Source of the DNA: Pocillopora verrucosa
Lineage: Eukaryota; Cnidaria; Anthozoa; Scleractinia; Pocilloporidae
Assembly (NCBI RefSeq): GCF_036669915.1
Contig: NC_089324.1
Location: forward strand, 2,696,244-2,760,243
Direction of reading: 5' to 3'
DNA length: 64,000 bases
Shown: one piece after another, positions 30,869 to 43,643 of the stretch
Layout: every line of letters starts with the position of its first letter
Numbering within the stretch: the stretch's first letter is position 1
Program-made: the position numbers and the translations under genes
Notes under the pieces: model-generated
What the model saw: the letters and a program-made list of their open reading frames with translations, nothing else
What the model was told of the DNA's origin: nothing
Database searches by the model: none

Positions 30869-32992
30869 CTTGGATTTTGGTGACGTTTCATTTGTAAGAG
30901 CAGAAGGCATGCTGGGATTAACTCAAATATGAAGAGGATTGGGAATGAATATCGACCATCGCGCGAGTGTCGTCGGGATGTCGTCGACAGATGTCGGATC
31001 TGGCCCCTAGGTTTGTCGGGAACGGTTGGATACTTCTGTTGTGTTTCAAGAACATTTAGTGATTTGCAAGTGATTAACTTCAGCAATGAGCAAATTGCTG
31101 TAAAACTATTGTTGCACGAGTCTCGCTAATCTCCGACATTGTATTCATTATTTTGGATCCAAACGAAAATTGAAGAAAAGAATCAGCAAAGGATTTCAGT
31201 TAATTAGATAACTTTGTACATTCCTCTCTGTTTGTTTAAGAACATCAAGAAAATTTAAACGTTACGACTCGTGTTTCAAAATTGATCCGGTATATTAGTT
31301 TTCAGTCCACAATGTAAACTGCTAATTTCTTGAAATTAAATATAAACAAAGCGTTATTCAGAACGATTTATTTGTCTCCAACTTGATTGACAGTTATATG
31401 AAAAGCAGCGTGGGTGGGCGATCAGTCGGTGATTTTTTTAATTTTTTTTTAAGCTCGGAAATTAAATCTAGGTGATAAGAACCTTTTTGCACGTTATATG
31501 TTCATAAAAATGAACGTTTTTGTTTTTTTCAAAAAAAAAGCAAACGATTGGCGGCAGTTAGTCTCTTAATACATGCATCAGAGAAGTGGAAATTCTTACA
31601 GCAATGAAGAGTCAATATGATGACATTTATATTCGAAATCGTGATTGATTCAAAATCATTAAGATCGTCAAGCAAATGTCCACAATTAATACATCAGTGT
31701 CCGACGATTTTTCTTAATTTTTAGAAAAAATGCATTAGCCCTTTTTTTTTTACTTTTTCACTCAAAGAAGATATTAAATTTGCTATTAATATCCCTAACC
31801 GCACAATTTTTCACCAACAAATTGGTAGCCGACAAAACCGCAATTTCAAGATATTTGTACAGCAGTTGATGATGACAACACGGCGAAAAAGTTGTGAAAA
31901 ATCGACGGTGTGTTTAACGTCAATCAATTTATACTCTTGGAAGTTGTAGCAAAATTTAAAATACTTTTAAATAAGCCGCTAAAAATCGAAGAGATTTTGA
32001 AGGTCGATTGCAAAATCACAATAATTATTCAAAAATTTGTAAGAACAGGTGTATATTTTGTTTAATGAAAAGCAACACCTCATTCAGAATTATACAGTGT
32101 TTGCTCTTTTAGTGAAAATAATGTCGTGCGCAGTTGTAGAGAAGGATCAATTTTCGCTATGGGCGGGGCAAATCTGTTTGCACCGTCAACTTTAAAATAA
32201 TGATAACATATGCTTTACTGGTATTGGATTTATTTAAAATTAAAATAGGTATCTTCAGATAGAGCTTAGTCGTAGGGAAAAGATGCATAAGGAATTGGTA
32301 CATCGAAGGCTTTTGTGAAAAGAACACTCAGTTAGAGTTTACCAGTTGAGTGAGTGAATCACACATAGACGAAACATCTTGTGTCAGGGAATGATTGAGA
32401 TAAGGTGGCTATTTCTCCTGTAGTTTTGAGAGCACCGAAGATCTAATTTACGCAGGGATTGGCTGATGAGCTAATATAACGCGCGTCTTCTTGTAAAGAG
32501 AGATCCGCCGTTTAATAACAACAATTTTGGGAACAATACCTCTGAAGGCTGATAAACAACATAGATACGGCAGGAGTACATTTAATTTATGCAGTTGATA
32601 ACTTCATTTTCACTTTACTCAAATACTCGGCGGTACATAACTGTTTACCATCTTGTGGATTGATATGCTGTTGACTTGGTTTGGTTAGAGTCGCCTGTTG
32701 AACCGTAAATTAAGAGCAACGCATCTGTTTAACTCGGAGAACTATTGAGTTGAAAAGGAGAAAATACAACCTTCGACTTTAAAATCTTGTTTGCGGTAAA
32801 CGCCTTTATCAAAAAGCTGACAGTGAGTATTTCGAAGGTATCTTTACAGTTTGTTCAGATTTATCGGTACTCCTGTTGATTGAAACTTTCACTTTCTTAA
32901 TTTTGAAGCATAACTCATCATTTCCAATTTTCATGGTTTCGTCTTTTAAGCTTTCCTCGCTGAAGCAGCGACGACCTCAAGATACCTTACAA
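30869..32992. other. Intergenic interval upstream of COPZ and the GPCR gene
   Basis: Holds the COPZ promoter side (30869-31000, locally GC-rich with CGCGCGAGTGTCGTCGG) and the 5' flank of the GPCR gene. It is otherwise AT-rich single-copy-looking DNA. No additional gene or recognisable repeat is seen. Confidence 0.5.
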
Positions 32993-34069
32993 ATGGGAAA
33001 TGGATCGGATCCGTTTCAAGATCATGGCTTCGATTTACTTCTTTGCGAGAATCATCTTGGCTCTGGATTGACATTCGCCGGTTTAGTATTTATGTTTATG
33101 ATTATGATTACTTCTCTTTTTGGCAACACGCTCGTGTGCATAGCAAGTGTAAAATTTTCGTATCTGCATTCATATTCGGAGCATTTCATAGTCAGCCTTG
33201 CCCTGTCAGACATAATGGTCGCGGTCTTCGTTTTGCCGTTTGACGTCATATACTGGATAACCTTCCCCAGGTGGCCTTTGGGTGGGTACGTGTGCAATCT
33301 ATGGAACGCGTCCTTTTTTCTTTTCCTAACAGCTTCCGTGTTAAATCTGACAGCAATAAGTATAGACCGCTATTTAGCCGTGGTATATCCACTTCGCTAT
33401 ACCATATGGATGACGTCGAAGGTGGCCAAATCCATGATAGCCAGTGTTTGGCTGTACTCTTTCAGTATTGCAATTTTATTGCTTTTTTTGTTAGATCCGC
33501 CGAAAGACGAGACTTATAGTTTTGACTTGAACCCGTTTGTTCATGGTTTCCTCCTCATCGGAAATGTTATCTTCCCCTTTCTTATTATGATGATTTTGTA
33601 TTTCAAGATTTATACAATCGCTAAAGGGCACGCCCAGCGTACTGGGGTTAATACCATGACGTCATCAAATAGGGCTTCGTCAGTGGCGTCATCGCGAACG
33701 ACTTCTTTTGGACGGGAACTGAGAATCGCTAAGATGCTTGGGATCGTGGTGCTGTGCTTTGTTATCTGCTGGTTGCCTTTTGAAATCATTAATGTTGTGA
33801 TTCTTATCGACGAAGGTGTAGAGACATGCGCAGTGGAGCTTGTTGATACTGTCACGTGCTGGCTTGCATACCTGCATTCTTCGCTCAATCCGCTGCTGTA
33901 CGCGTTTACGGGTTCAGAGTTTAGACGCGCGTTCAGAAAGCTTTTGTGCAGGAGAGAATGGAGAACTGGTGCAGAATTGTCTCATAGTCAAAGCAATGCG
34001 GCTAAAAGACGGCCTGCCGGCTCCGTATCGGATATGAAAGCGCAGGAGATCAGTAGCTTACATCTTTGA
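32993..34069 (+). CDS. Class A (rhodopsin-type) G protein-coupled receptor, orphan
   Basis: An intronless 358-residue seven-helix receptor of the plasma membrane. Landmarks: GNTLV in TM1 (N45), LALSD in TM2 (D73), C101 at the top of TM3, DRY at 125-127, CWLP in TM6 (259-262), NPLLY in TM7 (299-303), then a basic helix 8 and a possible palmitoyl Cys319. The short N-terminus has a glycosylation site, NGS, at 3-5. A Ser/Thr-rich third intracellular loop covers about 215-242. It looks amine-receptor-like overall, but position 3.32 is Phe108 rather than Asp, so a monoamine ligand is unlikely. The second extracellular loop has no Cys for the usual disulphide with C101. The frame also has an in-frame ATG at 32933 (378 residues); I prefer 32993 because MGNGS is a typical start for the family. 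Ligand and G protein are unknown. Confidence 0.9.
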   Translation: MGNGSDPFQDHGFDLLLCENHLGSGLTFAGLVFMFMIMITSLFGNTLVCIASVKFSYLHSYSEHFIVSLALSDIMVAVFVLPFDVIYWITFPRWPLGGYVCNLWNASFFLFLTASVLNLTAISIDRYLAVVYPLRYTIWMTSKVAKSMIASVWLYSFSIAILLLFLLDPPKDETYSFDLNPFVHGFLLIGNVIFPFLIMMILYFKIYTIAKGHAQRTGVNTMTSSNRASSVASSRTTSFGRELRIAKMLGIVVLCFVICWLPFEIINVVILIDEGVETCAVELVDTVTCWLAYLHSSLNPLLYAFTGSEFRRAFRKLLCRREWRTGAELSHSQSNAAKRRPAGSVSDMKAQEISSLHL

Positions 34070-35857
34070 CTTTCAGCTATTACGGTTTGGTTCTACACTT
34101 TTACACCGGTTTTTCAAAGACTGGCCAGCCGATAATGGCATAACTTGACTGTCACAATTAACGTGCTTTAGAACGCTTTTCAGTCAAGTGTAAAAATGTA
34201 AAGTCAAAAAAACACATATTCCTAAAATATCAGAGTTTAACTTCACAAAAAGGTGGCTGGAAAACAGCCCTAAAACATGTAACTAACGACCAAGTCGTTA
34301 TTGGCTTTAGTTTTGCTTTGATTGCTTGAGAGGGCCTCACGAATGTTTGCACCGATCATATTGGCAATACTCATTTAAAAACTACTATGCGACTGTAGAA
34401 TATCTCAAAAGTTAGGGACAGAAAAAGTCTGGAAGGGGGGGGGGGGGACAAGACTGAAGGGAAAGACCAGAAATGGTTATAAACAGTTAAAGGAATGTCA
34501 ATATATAAACACGTGTTGGTAATTCTTTAAAAAAAATTGCTTGGTAGTCGTTACATTTTATAATGTGACTGTAATTTTGATAGTAACAAACTGTTAATCG
34601 ACCACTTTGAAGTTCAGAGCTCAGTTGAGACCTAAATGTTAACATGAATACTGGAACACAAAAATTAGGGGTTCAGGAGTCGATATAAACTATCTGTGAG
34701 AACAGCCGGATGATAGCCGTTGTGGAGCTCGGCAATGCTCCTCAAACAAATGATCACTAATTTTTTTCCAAATGTTTTGGTCTTGCGAGCACGTAGTATT
34801 CCAAGACAAAAAAGATAAAAGTAGCGAATAACAGAGTCTGCGAGGGTGTTCTGTTTCCTACCTAGCCCCTTAGACCAAACGAATGAGCGAGCGACAAAAA
34901 TCTGTGAGGTTTTTCTCTTTGCCCCCCCCCCCCTCCCCTCCACCCGTTTCTTCTTTTTCTCGCCTCGCTTTTCCACTTGTCACCGCAATTTGACGGCCAA
35001 CCTCGTTCCTAGGATCTGTCCTCCCCCGCTTTTATTTGCCACATAGTCTGACACAGACTAACTGTTGTCAAGGCAACAGTGTTTCTCCAAAGAAATTCGC
35101 TCATTTCTGAAGAAATTGAAATAAAACTTACGAGAGAAATTTAGTCTAACTAACACCTCGCTGAAAAACAAACGTTATACCATAATTGTACTATGACAAA
35201 TTTTAATAGAAATGTCCCAATCTTTGCGCCAGCGCTAAGAAGGTAACTTTTCTTCCAAAAAAATTTGTTCTGCTAATTAAGCGCACTTATACGATGACAT
35301 TTGATTAAAATCTCTCATGGGAAGATGAATTCATTCTCGTTCGCAATTTCTTAAAAATCATATTACCAGATTAAATTTGTATCATTACTTATTTTAGCCA
35401 AAATAATTCTGTGTGGATACGTCATTCTTTTGAAACCAAGTAAATTACCATATAATTGTTTATTTCAAAGGAACCCAAACACTTACATGTTCTTTTTTAA
35501 TCATATCTGGTATTTTCCTCGTAATTTAAAGTGGACAATGTCGTTAAAAATGATTTCATGGAGAATTTGATATAAACGTTTCAGCAGATGTGTCCACAAG
35601 TCATATTTAAGCGACATCTATTTCTATATTTACATTTCCATGTAGAATAAGTTTAATTTTCATCTGCCCCATTGTGTGCGACACAGTTGTAACCTCAAGG
35701 CTTGGATAATATTAGAACAGGAAATGACAAATAAATGAGACAAAAGTGAACGTTAATTTAGACGCTCACAACTCCAAGAGACGACTGAGCTAGAGAAGGG
35801 ATAAAAATTAACAAGGCTTTTAACAACAAAGTAAGACTTCTGTCAAAATTCGCGGCA
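34070..35857. other. Intergenic interval with no gene seen
   Basis: Mostly AT-rich. It contains a G run at 34434-34447 and a C run at 34922-34937 within a CT-rich stretch. No coding signal or repeat family was recognised. Confidence 0.5.
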
Positions 35858-38800
35858 ATGTTATTCCCGAAAGGTATAGCCTTCTCTGGCGGCGGGATTC
35901 GATCTGCTGCATTTTGTTCTGGTGTGTTGCGCTATGTTCTTCAAGATGAGATCGACTTGGATTACTTGAGCTGTGTTTCAGGCGGTGGTTTTACCGGGGC
36001 TTCCTACCTCGACTGGAAGTATCACCACAATCAAGAAGACAGTCCAGAATGGCACCGGAAGTTTTTCAATCACTTGCGGAAGCGTAGCGGTTTCTTCTGC
36101 TCCTGGAGGAACCCCTTCCTTGGAATCATTGATTCCATAATGTTGGTTCTTCTCTGCATTGTAGTGGTTATCATCCTTCCCGCTTTCACATCTCTTGCTT
36201 TTGCTCTACCCACAGCTTTCTCGGTGGATTACATTTTTGGTGATATACTTCGCGCAGGATTTCACTGCCCTAATCACTCCGCACCCAAAGATGCCGCAGA
36301 AAGCGAAGGTTGTCAGTTCGTACAGAGCCATGATGACACTTTTACTCTTTTTGGTGTTCTTTTCGCAAGCTGCGCGGGATTCTATGTGTTAAAATCTCTT
36401 TTCCACCCCCGTCATTTCTCTATCCGTAACAATCTTAAGGTGTTTTATGTAAGCGCTGGTTCTATGCTTCTAATGACCTTTCTGCCATGGTTTTTTGAAG
36501 TATTTTTAAGGGTACATACTTCAGTGTATGTCAACGGCTTTCTCTTACTCGGAAGCATTGCTCTATGGCTTGGGTTTCCGCCACTCAGAAACACCGCCTC
36601 TTTAGCCCTGTTGGTGTATGCTTATGCCTATGTAACAAAGTGGCGAGTGTATAAAAGTCCAGTTTTATTCATCAGTTATTCAGAGGATCTCTTTTACGAG
36701 GCTCTTCTCGGATCTGCCATACTTCTTTGGATGACACCCTTTTTAGGACTTTTAAATATGGGCGCAGTACATACATACAACAGGTGAGCCATTGTGAACT
36801 ATGTTATCTTTAGCTTTGATATTAGTGATAAAAAAAACAGGCAACCTATAGACAAATGTGTAAATTAACACTTCTTGTTCTAAAACAAGTAATTTTGGAA
36901 AAATAATGAAAACGAATTGGTATCATTCTAAAAAGGACTAATTATCTTTTGTGAAAAATGTGCGAATTTAATTTCCACAAATGGTATTCTGTATCTTTCC
37001 TCGCTCATTCGGTTTCCGAGGTAACTTACTGAAGTTTTGCGCAACTTGCGCAACTTCAGTACGTTACCTTGGAAACTGAACACTTCCATCAAGTGCTTCC
37101 CCCAGGCTGCACTGCCGGCCGCCTCTCGGGAAATGAGCTTACGCAATCGACCGCACCGCGGAAGTCGATCAGTAAAACATGCCGTCTCTTATAATTCACA
37201 GTGCGCAATTCTTATTTCTTAAAAGAAACTTTTATCTATAACATGTCTCATGTAAAGATCTAGCCTTGACCGAAGTTTTTGGAGGGTTTGACAAGCAACC
37301 TGCTCTGTGATGATAAACCTGCACCCCTTTAAAGTTACTTCGCACCTTCAGGGGCCGAAAAAATACTTTTTCCTATTATTTGACTAAACTGAATTCGAAC
37401 ATTTTACATAACGATTCCAAAAGAAAAAGATATCAAATCTACAAAAGCACCCGAGTTCTTTGGAAAAACGTATTTTTAAATAAAAGCTAATAACTCAGGA
37501 ACGTGTCATAATCTCGCACCTGGGCGAACTCCCCGGGGGAGTTTTCGCAGCAACTGCACATCTTGGGGCATGTTTTTCTATTGCGCAATTGACAATATTC
37601 ACTCGTGGAAGCTCTTTCCTTTTGGAAAAATCTTTGCTCATGGAAAAATCAAAAGCAAAAGAAAGTCTTTTTTTCCTTCAAAGAAGAAAAAGAAAAAGAA
37701 GGTCCAAAGAAGACAGAAAGAGTATCATTCTGTCAAGGACAGAAATAAAATTATTGGTGAAAACAACCAGCACTGGCGTAGCTCCACGTAGCGTCCAGAT
37801 CTCGAACAAAGAGTTCGCCGTCTAACCAAAATTTGTCATTCATGAAGTTAAAAATCGGGTTTCTTTTTATTTATGCAAGTACTAGCCTTGATACAAAAAC
37901 ATTAACAATCGCTTCGAATCGTAAGTTTGAAAGTTGTCTGTCGAGTCGTTGTCTTCCCTCTCAGCACATTTTCCATTTTTACCGCGGTACTTTCCTTTGC
38001 CTTTAGCTTTTTTGCTTATTATTGCGTCGTTCTCCTCAACGCTCCCCTGGGCGATCGAGATAAAAACGTGTCTACCATGGGTTACTTTTCCCGTGGAATT
38101 TTGGTCCATCGTCATTGACGCCAGGAGGTCCCGTTGTCCCATTGATTTGCAGTTTAGGAGGTGAGATCATCTCCTGACGTGGCGCGAATTGTTTACGAAC
38201 CTTTCTGAGTTAAAATCTCGTACTGCGGCATCCGATACCCGATAAATTCAATAGAAGAACCCTTAGCCGTTTCACGTTCCACCGGCTTCTAACACTTCCT
38301 GAAAGGAAAACTCGCTTAAATTATATTTTTATCGTAAACTGCATTTACTAAGCTTTCTTCTGATGAATATTTTGCTAGGATTTTAGTGAAACTAGTGCGC
38401 TTACGAATTTTTTCTCAAAGGACACCCGCGTAGGTGGGAAATTATCTTAACGTATAGATTTTGTTTTCTTTTCCAAGATGGCGTCTTCAAAAGGCTTTTT
38501 TCGCACCTCAGAGCACCGGGTGCTTAGGATGTTCTGGGATATCCTTCAACGATGTCATACCGTTTTGCTCATGTGCAGACACTCCTGAGTGGGAGAGACT
38601 GGACAAAGGATTCGTTACTCTGGGTGAGTGCGTTTTTCAAAAAATAATTGATGAGGAAAAAGTTTCAACTAAACGGTCTTTTTATTTTATTCAATACTTG
38701 AGTCAAAGACAATTTAATCATTTCTGCATGGTACAGTATATAGATGTTAATTTGATCAAATGAGAGAAGAGCCGGTTTGTAATGTTTTGTCGAAAATGTT

Positions 38801-41800
38801 TCCGGACTCACGCTGGAGAGAATCCTCGAGCTCTCATGCTCGACTTAGATCGACTTAGTTAGAGCAGTCGAAAATATTTGAAGCAGATAAAACTGATGTA
38901 CCATTTGAAGCCAAAAAATAAAACCCCTAAAATACATGGGGGCAAGGTGCTGGTTTAATTTCATACCTTTTCCGCATTATCTAATCTGATTTCTATTCGA
39001 GCCAAACTCAGGCCAGTCCTGGTCAGAGTCGGATCAAAGCGAAGTACTTTTCAGGTCAACCTCGGGCACGTTCGCGTAAAACTCGGTTCCGGTAAACAAA
39101 TGAAGTAATTACGACTGCTCTGTTGGATTGATTTTTCTCCTCATCCTACTTGCTTTTGATAGGTGACCTTGCAGATATGAAACCGGAATATATTTGTAAC
39201 ACAGTTGTGAACAACTGGCAGAAGGAACCTGTTGGGGTCCGCTCGGACTCCTATGAGCTTCTCACTCTGTCTCCCACGGGGATAGAAAGACTGGATGAGA
39301 ATCCGGAGGAACACAAAAGCTTTGCCGGTACTGCAATTATTATCTCCACAGTATTTTTTTGACAAATAGACAAGCAGTGACGTTTTTTAAAGATGATTAC
39401 GTCTCGCCTCCCGAAAACATAGGCAAAAAAAAACTTTGCCAATATCCAGCCATCTTGACCTCCCACTTGGTCAATGACGCATTTTTATTTCACTGTAGGC
39501 GCCAACAAAAAAATTCTTATAATCTCAATAAGACAAGCTTTACGATGTATCCAACAGGAAAAATCCAACCACGTGATCTTCCACTGTCTGATGTCATGGC
39601 AACATCAGCGGCTGTTCTGGCGCTGTACATGGGTGTGTATGACGTCAAGACCGAGGCAGTGCGTAACCTTCAAATGGTGTTGGGGGTGCATGGTGGAAAA
39701 TCTCTGATATCAGATCCAGACAGAGATGTGGCAGGATCAACAATTTCTTGTTGTAGGGTAAGTTTCTTTTGCCCTAACAAAGACATTTGGATCATTGACG
39801 TTATGTAGGAGCGAAGACTGAGCCTGGATCATCCTTCGAATTCCAGTTACAAGTTATGACGTCATCTTAGGAAGTTCCTTACGGTTATTGCATTTTTAAT
39901 CCACGTCAATCTTCACCATCCTTAGATCTCCTCAGCCATGCTTGTCCATTCTTGGTTTATCATTTCCTCATTTGTGTTAAACTGTCTTATCAAACTAAAA
40001 TCCTGTAGCCTCCTTCAACAGTTGCGCGGAGTTGCTTTGTAATTATGATGTCACGCAACCGTGATATCAACTTACACTCTGAGAAACAAGCGCGAAGCGC
40101 AAGGGACCACGGGAAGAAGGGAAAAAGCGTTCCTTTCCTCATTTGAGTGCCTATTGGTTGTTTAACAGATAGATCTCCGGTACGAGGCAGACTGAAACTA
40201 TAACCCTCAACCTTAGTCATTAAATAAAAATAAAAACATACAGCTACTGCTTAATCTGATCTTATCACAAAGTGCCAACATTATATTTCGTTTCCTCCAG
40301 TTCCTGCCTGTCATTATACAGCTGTTTATTGTGGTTCCCCTAATTCTTCCGCCATTTTTGAGTCATGACTGGCATGCTATTTTGGTGGTCTGGTATCTAT
40401 CTATTGTTGTCCTGGTGATGGTTACCGCTGCTTTGCCAACGGGCCCAGAAAATGGCGGATGCGCCGACAAGTTTGTGAGGTAACAGAGTCGCTGAATGCA
40501 AAATTCCTTCTTCAAAGCTTTCAAATACTAAAAACATTGCATAAAGCAAGGTTAAAAAGAGTTTTAGAACCTATCCGGTATTTCAGCGGTTTTGCTTGTG
40601 CTACTCTCTCAACCATGGCTGCAATTGCGACACTCTCCCGCCTTTAAGACAGTTTGCTTGTAATGTGATGTGACTAGCTCCTTGTAATTTGCTTCTTTCC
40701 TTTATCCTGATCGGTCACTGGTTAGTTTATATTCCTCCAAGCAATAGTTATTTGAATTACGGCTTTATTTGTGTTTGTTGCTTTCAGATGGTGTGTTGTA
40801 AACATCTACCATGTCCGATTTGCACGCCTGTTACTTCGGACTGTCGATCTCGGTCCAGTTCCCCCGCCTCTCCTCAACCTTAGTGATGGCGGTCACATCG
40901 AAGGGCTGGGACTATTAGCACTTTTGAAAAAGAGGCTGAAGAAAATCGTGGTAGTTGACGGATGCAGCATGGGGGAAGGCAATCCCGTTTCCACTCAGTT
41001 ACTCTGGTCGCTTGATTTGGCGCGAAAGAGGCTGCGGTGTTCTTTTAGTGCGATGGACGGTCGAGACATCGTCGAGGATATCCGAAGCAAGCTCGAGGAA
41101 ATGCCCGACAATTATAAGCCTCGGTTCTACAAGTTCAGGGTTGATTACTATGAGAAAAATGTGGATTGCTTGAGCGATGAGAAAGTCGGGGAAGGGGAGA
41201 TTTTACTTATACTGCCTCGACATCCAGACGAGGGTGAATAGCATTATATTTTTGAGATTTCATTTCATACTTCCTGTATCAATGACAAGATTTTTAACTT
41301 TCCTTTCTGAAAGGTATATCCAACTTAACTGGATCGTCGCGATCATGGAAGGATTGCCTGAGTCACACTCATCAACCAATCAACAATGAGTACTGGGGAA
41401 CCGGTCCTGACCTTGAAGCGGGGGAAGTCGACCGACTGAGTGGCTGCTGTTGTGAATGCTGTCACGTGACCTGCTGTAAAAGCTGTTCTGGGTAAGAATG
41501 ACGTTTTTCGGATATCAAACCCATGAGCGAACCCGAACTGTTCGTGTTCTTCAATCGGCTTATTTGGTCTAAAGTCTAGTGACCTGAGACAATAGCTATA
41601 GAGAACATTGCTTTAAGAACGCAGATATTTTGCGATGCGGACTGAAGTAATTTATGTTCGTGATTACTTTAAGATGATCTGTCTTCTTTTCAGGATTTTG
41701 TGTGGATTATTTCCTCATCACGCGACTCTCAACCAGTTCTTCACCCCCGCATTATTTAGTGCTTACCACAGGGAGGGCTACCGCGCGTGTCTAGACGCCG

Positions 41801-41844
41801 AAATTGGGCAGTTTTTAACCGAAGAGACTGGTGAAAAGAAATAA
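35858..41844 (+). CDS. Membrane-spanning patatin-like phospholipase/acyl hydrolase
   Basis: Eight exons: 35858-36783, 38478-38623, 39163-39327, 39558-39757, 40301-40479, 40788-41233, 41314-41491, 41694-41844; 2391 nt and 796 residues. The N-terminus has the patatin oxyanion loop FSGGGIRSA (residues 9-17) and the nucleophile elbow CVSGGGFTG, with catalytic Ser41. The partner Asp572 is in the late DGG motif (LNLSDGGHIEGLGLLALL). Between them lie about seven hydrophobic segments: roughly five in exon 1 after residue 85 and two in exon 5. The protein is therefore an integral membrane lipase with the dyad split by helices. The C-terminus carries a Cys-rich patch (CCCECCHVTCCKSC) and a conserved-looking FPHHATLNQFF motif. 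The family hydrolyses ester bonds of membrane lipids; the substrate is unknown. The exon 3/4 junction is the least certain part, because the longer open frame upstream of 39558 is out of phase with exon 3. Confidence 0.82.
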
Positions 41845-43643
41845 GCAGTGGATAATGGTAGTTTAGTACCCAAACCTCCCGAAACGGCATAAGGATGATG
41901 TGAAAATGATTGGCACCGGCACCGTATGAACTCTGAGATTTGACTTTCTTCCCAGAGTTCATTCGTCGCCTGGATATTTTTCCCCTACTTATTTTGAATC
42001 AGGCGACAGATCCCGCCGACGAAGAGGGAGTGAACAATCTGAATTGCTCCGTCTCTTTGCTACAAATCGAATCTTGAGCACAGCTTCCACAACAAGTTTT
42101 TTTAAGCGCTTCAATTTTTACGAAAATTGTTGCGGCGACGGGATTCTGTCGCACGGACGTAAGCCAAAACAACAGGCGTCATGACTTCTTGCAGTTACTA
42201 GATAGAGTTAAGCACGAGGGTCGGGATACGTGCGCGGATGAAGAGCGGGAGACGTGCGCGAGTGAGGGGAAGGACACGTACGCGGACGAGGGGCGGGAGA
42301 TGTGAATGGACGCAACAAGAGAGGGCTAGAGAGAAGTAATGCGTGTCCTCGCACCTACCCTCCAGGGACAATAATTCTAGAATAAAGCAGGCACTAAAGG
42401 TCTTACTTGAAAAAATAAATTTAAAATCGTTACTGATTGAGACGCATTTATTCATCTTATAGACAATCACATCCATATTTGGTGGTAGGGGTTACCAAGG
42501 AGTGTAAAATTGTTTTGAACGCAATAAAAACATAAAAACGTTCTTCAACGCAATTTTCAGGCTTAAAATATACTAATCTGACACTTCGATTCGCAAGTCT
42601 GACTTCAAAGAAAAACGCCCCTCACAAACATTCTTTTGCTCAAAATCAAAATCGTCAAAATATCATTAAAAAAAATACTCGGCAAAGAGTCATATGAACT
42701 GAAAGATGATGCTGGCCAGCAATTAATTGCAGTATCGCGTGTAGTCCCAAACTAAGACAGAGTGTCTGAGAAACAAACTCTCCAGAATTCTAGTGACCCA
42801 GAAGGTCAGACGTCATCGAAATAACTGAATCTTGTCGGTGACTGGTTTTATTTGTATTGGTTAAACTTCTCGCAAAAAACCTCCATATCGGGTCACATTC
42901 AAACTTCTTCTGATTAATGTAACTCGAAAAGAGTCTGGGTCTAATCACATGACTCTCTAGGAGTGGCGTAGGAAAGGCAAGGTTACGTGCGTGACAAACA
43001 GTCAGCGACTATTCCTTCATCACGAAATTTTTCCTTAGAAATCAACCGGTGGAAACAGTTACAACTAAAACAACCTCGATGTCGACAAAACTACTTGGAT
43101 GATCATCAAAAAAACCAAGTATCACTCCAGAATCAAAATGCTTTGGGCTGATTATAGTCTTTTCTTTTTATAAATTTAGTATGGTGAAGTCTTCAACTGT
43201 GGCCTCGTCTTTCCCTTTTCCGTGTCTTTTATAGTGATTTAGTGTCGGTGCTTGAAATGTGAATGCAACGCTAATATGCTACAGTTGTGCCATTGTTGGA
43301 AACGATGGGGCCAGGAAAAAGACCCTTTTAAATAAGCTACCAATGTACAAGATCCTCAAAGTGACGCGGATGTGTGTTTCCTCAATGCGCATGGAAGATT
43401 GCGGGACACATGAAGCTGATCAAGCGGTCACGCGAGGTGCGAAAGCGGTCACGCAAGGCGTGGTCGTCAATTTTTCCCAGATGTCCAACCGACATTTTGT
43501 CCTCCCCAGGTGTAAACCAGCGCTACTCAACAGATCTAAACAACACCCCCCGAGCACACTGTGCTTGTAAAGCTCCTCTCGTCTAACAGGTCTCTTGTGA
43601 CTTATCACCCGCTATTTTACCCTTCACGGTTTGGAAAAATTCG
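41845..43643. other. Tail-to-tail interval between the patatin-like gene and CCNY
   Basis: Contains a small GC-rich minisatellite (42223-42313) and otherwise no recognisable gene. It probably holds the 3' UTRs of both flanking genes. Confidence 0.5.
42223..42313. repeat. 24 bp minisatellite
   Basis: At least three tandem imperfect 24 bp units, for example GGGATACGTGCGCGGATGAA at 42223 and GGGAGACGTGCGCGAGTGAG at 42247, plus a partial fourth. It is GC-rich against an AT-rich background. Confidence 0.8.

Noticed and set aside
34665-34976. 103-codon minus-strand Lys/Gly-rich frame
   Set aside because: Produced by a CT-rich tract and C run; no domain or splice context.
37018-37071. Short inverted repeat GGTAACTTACTGAAGTT / AACTTCAGTACGTTACC in the patatin intron 1
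   Set aside because: Only one copy and short arms; not enough to call an element.
42198-42476. 92-codon minus-strand frame with a repeating LPLxRARx pattern
   Set aside because: The pattern is only the 24 bp minisatellite (eight codons per unit) read in frame.
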